Assembly: GCF_014529535.1 (NCBI RefSeq)
Contig: NW_023503584.1
Location: 1,806,311-1,870,310 of the forward strand
DNA: 64,000 nt
Direction: 5' to 3'
DNA from: Bradysia coprophila
Lineage: Eukaryota; Arthropoda; Insecta; Diptera; Sciaridae
The stretch's first letter is position 1. Every line of letters begins with the position of its first letter. The notes beneath the pieces were generated by a model. That model searched no databases. It worked only from the letters and a program-made list of their open reading frames with translations, and was not told where the DNA came from. Position numbers and translations under genes: made by a program. Positions 57,835 through 64,000 of this stretch are shown here, piece by piece.

Positions 57835-58060
57835 GTAAAGTTCCCGAAGCTGGAAGTTCCGACGTTTGATGGTTGGTTTAATAATTGGACTTAATTTCAT
57901 GATATGTTTACTTCGATGATGGTAATAAAACCTCGTTAATAAATAGCGAACAGCTGGTGAATTTGTCAGGTGAAGCAGAGGATATTGTCAGCGAATACAG
58001 AATTTCCTATTCAAATTACCAAGCTGATCATTGCTGAGAACGACTCAAAGGTGTTTTTAG
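57835..58060 (+). pseudogene. Bel/Pao-type retrotransposon gag remnant
   Basis: One frame reads KFPKLEVPTFDG, then a stop, then FHDMF. A shifted frame continues with LVNLSGEAEDIV and SNYQ. This is the order of the conserved gag segment (DUF1759-type) of Bel/Pao LTR elements (LPKLELPKFSG, FxDLF, LxGEA). It has at least two stops and a frame change, so it is dead. No LTRs were recognised. Confidence 0.6.
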
Positions 58061-58279
58061 TCAGTGAAGTCTTTTTGTAAAAATCCATCCAATCTCATAA
58101 AAAACCTACAAAACCTACAAATATTTCGAGTGATCCACGCACTAGAAATGAAATATCTAAGCGAAATATTCACGAAAATTGTTTATTTTCCATACAAAAT
58201 TCTCCCTCTATCACCTATTGTACTGGCTGTAAATGGTGTTAACACCGTCGTTATGCGAACCCCTCACTCAATCTATTAT

Positions 58280-60007
58280 TTACACACTCAAACAGCATTT
58301 ATTAGATAACTGGTATCCAAGCTTCTTCCAAATAATTTCAGCAATCAACACAACTGTACTTCCAATCCATCCATAGACGATAAACATGGGAATCGGATAT
58401 GTGTCAATGGCGTCGGCGTGATCAGTTTGCGTACGATTTACGAACAGTTCGAGCTTTTGTTCCAGGAATGCCTTGTCACTTAAATATTGTTTTCTTCGCT
58501 CCCATTCGTCATATAATCCCGCACTTTGAAGGCGCTGGATAATTTCGTTTAGCCGTTCAATGAATGGAAATGCGTCATGCACAATGTATGAATTGAAGTA
58601 TTTGTCAATATGTCTTTCGGTAATGTGATAGCCTCTGATGCCCAACTTTCGTTGAACTCTCAACAGTTGATTGGCAGTGTGTAGTGGTGATATATAAGCT
58701 AAAGATCGGTTGTACGTTTCGACTATTGAATTGACATTTGCATCGACACGAATTTTGTGGTCCCAATCTTTATGTTTGGAGAGGATTGTAAGACGCTCAA
58801 TTGTTTTATTTTTCTGATACATGGTCTGAGCGAGAATAGGAAACGGAGAGTTGTAGATATCTTCAACTGTGTGTACCTGAGGCTGAAGAATCGGTTGAGT
58901 AAGATAGCTCTGCAAATTCGATAAAATGCCGTTTACAATAACCATCCCGACGAATGTTAACGGAACGATAAGAAACACTTCCGATCGATGAAGTCGTTGG
59001 TATTCAATGGAAGTGTTGTCATTCAACAACAGATTGAGGACATCAATCACACTTACCAAAAATAAACGTCTCTTGTGTGCAATGTACCGAACGAACGTTA
59101 GGATCAGTATGACTCCGATGAATATAGCCAAAGAGTAGCCGAAAAATGTATCTTTTGTTATTGCTTGCAAATAGGCTGCGAATTCGCCGTAAAGCAAAGC
59201 CTCAGGCACTATGATCACGACCGTATGATAATTGACTATTGCCATTGGGTTTGGGTAAATTGAAATTGTTGCTCCCATGACCACGTCGAATTGATTCTCC
59301 ATCACTTCTGACCTTGACGAATCATTGAACTGTAGTACAGTATATGATGCATTCATAGCACGCAATGCGACAGGCCAAAAATAATCCTTTGAACGGATCA
59401 TCACACGAAGTGGATGTTGTTGAAAGTTGGAATTTTGCCTGAGAAAGAAATCACCAATTGTATCACTGCCGGTGACATTGACCACATTAAAAATTCCGAA
59501 TGGATTGAATGTAAAAATATTTAACGAGCCAGTAGAGTTCGTCGATAGGTATGTGGCAGCGAAAATGTTTATAATTCGCTCTTTCCAGCTCCATTCAAAT
59601 AGTTTTTGTAGATCTTCCCATAAAGCGACCTCCTGAAAAAACAGTCCAATCTTCATGTTTATTCGGAGCCGCTGAATCTTCTTGACTAGACTCAGCAAAT
59701 TCTGAATCTTTGCGAAATTGGAATTGCCGGGAGAAACAATCACAAACATATTTTTGCTGTTGATCCTTGTAGGTCTCGCAATTCCACTAATGTTACCGTC
59801 GACAGACTTAAAAACATGTATGCTCAACGGTACGAAATTTGAATCTTCTTTCGTGGTAATGAGACGATTCACGTCGATTGATTTATCCAACAAGAGTATG
59901 TTATGGTCAAAGTCAAAGTAATTATTTAGTTTACGTATAAGCTCCAGTTCCTGGTATTCACCACAGATTATCGGCAGTGTAACTGTAATTGTTAGAAGAA
60001 TCTGCAT
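58280..60007 (-). CDS. Divergent ionotropic receptor (chemosensory IR), single exon
   Basis: One uninterrupted 575-codon exon with AAA-ATG start. IRs are insect chemosensory ion channels derived from ionotropic glutamate receptors, placed in dendritic membranes of sensory neurons and usually needing a co-receptor (Ir25a, Ir76b). Visible parts: signal peptide (residues 1-16, ending IICG), an extracellular N-terminal region with FTFNPFG at about 165-171 (an NPF motif common in divergent IRs), S1 about 200-285, TM1 about 288-308, pore loop about 315-340, TM2 about 342-365, S2 about 375-530 and TM3 about 538-561. The lack of introns is typical of the divergent IR class. The glutamate-binding residues are not recognisable, so the ligand is unknown. 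A poly(A)-like AATAAA (58303-58298) overlaps the last coding codons. No neighbouring IR was found in the window. Confidence 0.85.
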   Translation of the reverse strand: MQILLTITVTLPIICGEYQELELIRKLNNYFDFDHNILLLDKSIDVNRLITTKEDSNFVPLSIHVFKSVDGNISGIARPTRINSKNMFVIVSPGNSNFAKIQNLLSLVKKIQRLRINMKIGLFFQEVALWEDLQKLFEWSWKERIINIFAATYLSTNSTGSLNIFTFNPFGIFNVVNVTGSDTIGDFFLRQNSNFQQHPLRVMIRSKDYFWPVALRAMNASYTVLQFNDSSRSEVMENQFDVVMGATISIYPNPMAIVNYHTVVIIVPEALLYGEFAAYLQAITKDTFFGYSLAIFIGVILILTFVRYIAHKRRLFLVSVIDVLNLLLNDNTSIEYQRLHRSEVFLIVPLTFVGMVIVNGILSNLQSYLTQPILQPQVHTVEDIYNSPFPILAQTMYQKNKTIERLTILSKHKDWDHKIRVDANVNSIVETYNRSLAYISPLHTANQLLRVQRKLGIRGYHITERHIDKYFNSYIVHDAFPFIERLNEIIQRLQSAGLYDEWERRKQYLSDKAFLEQKLELFVNRTQTDHADAIDTYPIPMFIVYGWIGSTVVLIAEIIWKKLGYQLSNKCCLSV

Positions 60008-61010
60008 TTTTCAGTCAAAACTTCTGATTTTCTGAGTAAGGCTATAAGGTGTCCTGTTATTCCCGCGGACGCTTTCGATATGTATTCAGTGACCGCTCGA
60101 ATTAGACTAACTGGTTGCATCAAGTAAACTGTTAACGATTCCCAAAATAATCACTTATCGTTAATAAAAATCATGAATTATTAATTGGTAAGCCATTTTG
60201 TGTGGAATATGCAGTAATATCAAGTGTGACAAATAGAAACGGGTAATAAATATTTACAATAATTTATTTAGATTATTAGAAATCGACATTTACAGCACCC
60301 CGAAATCATTTAAAATGAGTCAAATCTATTGTTAAGAAAAATTGCTGTAATCGATCATTTTTATTGTTAAATGGCTGGTTAACTAATAACTAATAACATT
60401 ACGTCCTTTTTCGAATTTTTTATTTTGATAACACGGCATTTGGAAGCACTTGCTATTTGCTAATGTACTATTTTTGCTATAACACTTCATTTCATTTTTG
60501 GGGTGAATAAACTAGATCTCACCATTAGTTTAAGACTGAATTCGAGTTTTAGTGTAGTTAGTACTGACAATATTGATAATGCTTACAGCCCCTGAGCTGT
60601 TCATGAGAACCAGCACCAGCGTCAGCCAGGGCTTGTGGAACAGTGAGGACTTAAGATTTACATTAGAATTGGTAGAGGAACAAATTGTAAGATTTACAGT
60701 GTAAAAATTATGGCTCTCGATAATTTCTTCATTTAGCAATAGTAGCTAAAAGTAAAAATTTCACCATTTTGAAAGACTCCTTTGCGAAGCAACCGAGGAA
60801 GCCTTTGAATGGTGATCCCAGACTAGTTTTGCAAGCCCTATTGAACAACAAAAAAATTATTTTTGAATCAAAGTTTTCTGTTACATTTTCAGAAATTGCA
60901 CTTTTAGACTACCATCGGTGAACTTTGGACGCTTTCATACCTTACTAGTATGAGTATTTTCCGTCGATGTGGTTGCTTATATGGTAGCTTAGAGTCTCAG
61001 CTGTAGAACG
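60008..61010. other. No gene seen
   Basis: AT-rich spacer upstream of the IR gene. The 69-codon minus frame at 60530-60739 has no recognisable domain. Confidence 0.4.
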
Positions 61011-61014
61011 ATAC

Positions 61015-61846
61015 CAAATTTGGTATGCGGATGATACTGCACTGCACTATGCATTTGATACCCCAGAAGTACTTGAGCACGCAATGCAATGAGATGCTTC
61101 ACTGTTGAACGATTGGTTATGCCGCAATGTTCTGACAATGAACGTCGGAAAAACATGCTACATGACGTTTGGAAAAGTCAGGCATCTTCCCGACCTCAAC
61201 ATTAAAATAAACGACGAGAACATCAAACGAGTCAGAACATTCAAATACCTCGGGTTAGTTCTTGATGAAAACTTGTCATTCAGCATCGATCATGTGATGA
61301 AAATGATACGTCCATTCATTCCGCTGATGTGGAGAAGAGGGAAGTATATTCCAATTGGAAAGCGAAAACAACTTTTCGTATGTGCAGAGCCATATCGCAT
61401 ATATGTTGCCGATATACAGTGCCGGATCCAAAGCGAAGTTAAATCGGTTATAAAGATTGCAGAATCGTTGCATCAAAGCTCTATACCGCTTGCCACATCT
61501 TACTCGCTCGACGTACCTTTATTCAACTAGCGTTCTGCCGGTTGAAAAACTTGCTGTAGTCGAAAGGGTCACTCAACTTCATAAAATTGTGAATAGACTC
61601 ACTAAGCACAATTTCGATATTCGACTAAATCGTGAGTTTCACTCGTATCTCACTCGTCAGTCTGAAAACTTAAGATGCCCTGGTAATCATCCAGTCTTAA
61701 AGCAAGCGACGTACGAATATAACAGTTTTTGTAATAGCCTTCGTCAGATCAAGTGTATTAAAACCTTTAAATGTAAACTGAAAATCGAAGTTATGAGGAG
61801 TTCCGGTGATTACAATGTAATTTCGCCTTACTTTTATCTGAACTGA
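61015..61846 (+). pseudogene. Broken non-LTR retrotransposon reverse transcriptase (jockey/CR1-like)
   Basis: Begins at the catalytic YADD box (61022-61033) in IWYADDTALHYAF. It continues with LNDWLCRNVLTMNVGKTCYM and RTFKYLGLVLDENLSF (the thumb-region KYLG motif), then changes frame near 61390 to a C-terminal segment (RLQNRCIKALYRLPHL, SYLTRQSENLR) ending at 61846. At least two in-frame stops (after EHAMQ and within NRL.RLQ) and the lack of the upstream fingers/palm and endonuclease mark it as a 5'-truncated dead copy. Clade assignment is by motif memory only. Confidence 0.8.
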
Positions 61847-61889
61847 AATGTGCAATCTAGTTTACTTGATTTTTTTAATTGACCTGAAG

Positions 61890-62077
61890 CAAAGCACCTA
61901 GCAGGGTAATAGAGGTTTTTACACGTCAAATAGAGTAGTATGTTGGTACCAATAATACCATTAGCAGCCCTAATGGTAATTTTGCAATGACATTATGAAA
62001 AAAAAGGTATGGAAATTTTTGCATACTTCGATCAAAATACTACTTTATTTTTTTCTATTACCCTGCTAGGTGCTTTG
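61890..62077. mobile_element. 188-bp MITE with CCTGAAG target duplication
   Basis: CCTGAAG at 61883-61889 recurs at 62078-62084. The ends are a perfect 23-bp inverted repeat starting CAAAGCACCTAGCAGGGTAA. It lies immediately downstream of the reverse transcriptase remnant. Non-coding. Confidence 0.85.
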
Positions 62078-62084
62078 CCTGAAG

Positions 62085-62515
62085 CGACTCTGTGATATAT
62101 GTAGACGTAGACTAACGTTAAGACAAAATTCTGAAAAAAATTCTTAAATTAGGAATAAGGATTGCGATGACTAGAACTTTTTAGACCAAATTTTCATCGA
62201 AAATGTTTTTTACTTTTTATAAGCTTTAATGTTTTTTGTGTATTTATATTGTTTAATTAAATTTTCCCATGTTTTTTAGTATTCCGCACATTATAACAAT
62301 GGAATGATAATGAATAAATGATTTTTTTTAAAATATGCCATACTTTATGCTGTGCTGTATAATAAATATTGATGAAAAAGTTTTGCATCGAGGTCGCTCC
62401 ACTCACAAATCTAGAGCTATCTAGAGGAATTACCTATTTTCCTGATGTTAACTTACACGTTTATTTAAAATTGTAAGCCTCACCTTGTTAGCTGAACTGT
62501 TCCATGTAAAATCTG
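62085..62515. other. No gene seen
   Basis: AT-rich spacer without supported features. Confidence 0.4.
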
Positions 62516-62520
62516 CAGGA

Positions 62521-63475
62521 TGACGTCTGTTATCGATAACGGAAGGGAAAATAACGACTCTGATTAATGCGTTTTTTTTATAGCAAAACGCATGTTCAAA
62601 TAAATGAAGTAAAAGATTCGAAATCAATGTCTTACCATACTTACATCAAATGAAGGAGTATAGACGATACTAAGTTAGAGCACTGCGCCGTTCAGCCACG
62701 CCGAGGCCGCCGTGTTAAAAATCGGCGGCGGAAGATGGCTTGTGAAAGTTTTGGTTTTAACACAGTTTGGGAGAATTTTGCAGCAATTTTTTTCGTTGGC
62801 TTACAAAATTGTGTACGCACCTATCGACTGGTAGAGGGCAGTACAATAAAGTCATGAATGTACTACATGTGAAATGGTAAATCGTACGCGTGTAGTACGA
62901 GTGAGATCAGCTTAAACAGCTAAAGCCTTTGTTGAATGTTTGATTACTTTTTTGAATGGAAGCGGTTTCGTCTAATCCATATGAAACAAATATCTCTGTA
63001 ACTGACTTCTGACCTGCGTACTTCTATGAGATTTGATTCGATTGTAGCAAAACAGTAGAACAAAATTGAATATCGTCAGGTATTTTGATTTGGGACTCAT
63101 TGTGGATTCCAAATGATTCCACACAAAATGTGTTTAACAAAAGAGGACCTAGATTAATTTCATTTCAGCTGGCGATCGCGTGCCTACCAAAAATTCCGAA
63201 TGTGAAATATTAGTCCTTTATTGGTTAAACAAATTTTGTGTGGAATCATTTGAAATCCAAAACTAGTCCCAAATCAGTAAACCTAACGGTATTCACTTTT
63301 CTTCTACTGTATTTTAATTATGTTATTCAGCCGGCTGAGCCGGCTAGCCGCCATAAATATCATACTAGCCGGCCGCCGAAGGGTGTCGGCTACGTTTTAG
63401 CCGCCAACTGTCCATCGGCTGAACGGCGCAGTGCTCTATACTAAGTCAAACTGATGATGTGCTGTCTGTGAAACG
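62521..63475. repeat. CCTGT MITE / segmental duplication copy B, split by a hAT-like element
   Basis: The MITE core (TCTGTTATCGATAACGG, CATGTTCAAATAAATGAAGT, CATCAAATGAAG) is interrupted at 62675. It resumes at 63439 with CTGTCTGTGAAACG and then TTAG. The following 63476-63740 matches 56757-57110, so this is the partner of copy A. Confidence 0.7.
62676..63438. mobile_element. 763-bp non-autonomous hAT-like element, perfect ends and 8-bp target duplication
   Basis: TACTAAGT at 62668-62675 is repeated exactly at 63439-63446. The ends are a perfect 22-bp inverted repeat beginning TAGAGCACTGCGCCGTTCAG. GC-rich subterminal GGCGGC/CCGGC clusters and an inner inverted repeat around GATTCCAAATGATTCCACAC complete the structure. 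TAGAG-type ends with 8-bp duplications are characteristic of hAT. No transposase frame, so it needs a helper. Confidence 0.93.
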
Positions 63476-64000
63476 TTAGACGTAGCAAATTCTTCAGAAA
63501 ATTAAAGGCCCACGACAGGTCTGATCGAACTGCAATATGAAGCTACGTGAATATGATTAGAAATGAACCAGAATTGAAAATGTTTTATGTCATTACAAAT
63601 CAAAAGTCAGGTTTCAGGTAAATCCCAGAGTTCACGTGAAATCTGAAGCAGGGCCTATTATTGGTTTATTTACCGAATTCACTGAATTTATTGAAACAAA
63701 ATTTGGTAAATTTCAGTACATTTTGGTACATTTTGGTAAATTTCAAAAATCCTCTTCTACTTCATTGTTGGTACGATCTGTATTTTTCGGTTGCTACCGT
63801 TATTCATACACATAAAGAGAACAGCAAGATCAACACAAAATAATGAAACGTTAAAATAATCACCAGCTGTTGCTAGATGAACATACTGAAGTAACTTACA
63901 CTCTGCTTGTTCTGTATATAACAATTTCTTCACGAAAATGTTCAGCGGGGCTCTGTTGGTCACGGAACACTATGTGCTTTTTGGATACAAGTTACAATTT
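63476..64000. other. Duplicated flank and low-complexity DNA to window end
   Basis: 63476-63740 is the continuation of the segmental duplication (GTAGCAAATTCTTCAGAAAA, ACCAGAATTGAAAATGTTTT, GGGCCTATTATTGG) and ends in TTTGGTAAATTTCAGTACA repeats. From 63760 on nothing is recognised. Confidence 0.5.

Noticed and set aside
1..64000. CRISPR array, phage or bacterial operon
   Set aside because: No regularly spaced identical repeats. Introns, poly(A) signals and animal gene families show that this is nuclear DNA of an insect.

Overview
The window is animal nuclear DNA, very probably from a lower (nematoceran) dipteran insect; fungus-gnat-like is my guess and is not proven. Reasons: AT-rich sequence, short GT-AG introns of about 55-80 bases, start contexts of the form CAAA-ATG, orthologues whose closest remembered relatives are fly proteins (boca, Hop, Vps13), an insect-only type of ionotropic receptor, and a dense load of short inverted-repeat transposons. 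No bacterial operon, CRISPR array or rRNA was seen.

Layout. 1-7 kb is almost entirely repeat: an RTE-like retrotransposon tail, several inverted-repeat elements, two copies of a long dispersed repeat and one small unrecognised two-exon gene on the minus strand. 7.5-8.8 kb holds dysbindin (plus). 11.7-13.4 kb holds an SLC19 folate/thiamine transporter (minus), with a cluster of four CACGTG boxes upstream. 14-20 kb is mainly repeats plus a possible broken secreted-protein exon. 20.7-29.5 kb is a compact gene block: WDR35/IFT121 (plus), boca/MESD (minus), ribulose-phosphate 3-epimerase (plus) and Hop/STIP1 (minus). 31.5-54.6 kb is one complete 44-exon Vps13 gene (plus), whose larger introns are filled with hairpin-forming transposons. 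54.6-64 kb contains retroelement and gene fragments, a duplicated scrap of Vps13, one intact single-exon ionotropic receptor gene (minus), a broken non-LTR reverse transcriptase and a textbook nested hAT-like element.

All multi-exon models were assembled by hand by joining reading frames at GT/AG sites. Every junction keeps frame and gives products close to the family length: dysbindin 257 aa, SLC19 440, WDR35 1184, boca 183, Rpe 221, Hop 485, Vps13 3379, IR 575. The genes are not a functional cluster. They are housekeeping and cell-biology genes: lysosome-related organelle biogenesis, vitamin uptake, intraflagellar transport, LDL-receptor folding in the ER, pentose phosphate pathway, Hsp70/Hsp90 co-chaperone and bulk lipid transfer at membrane contacts.

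The most notable signals beyond the genes are a perfect RFX X-box in front of the ciliary gene WDR35, four CACGTG boxes upstream of SLC19, several distinct element families flanked by TTAA (piggyBac-like), four long intronic hairpins in Vps13, a genomic duplicate of Vps13 exons 25-27 about 11 kb downstream, and a duplicated segment of which only one copy carries a 763-bp hAT-like insertion with a perfect 8-bp target duplication.
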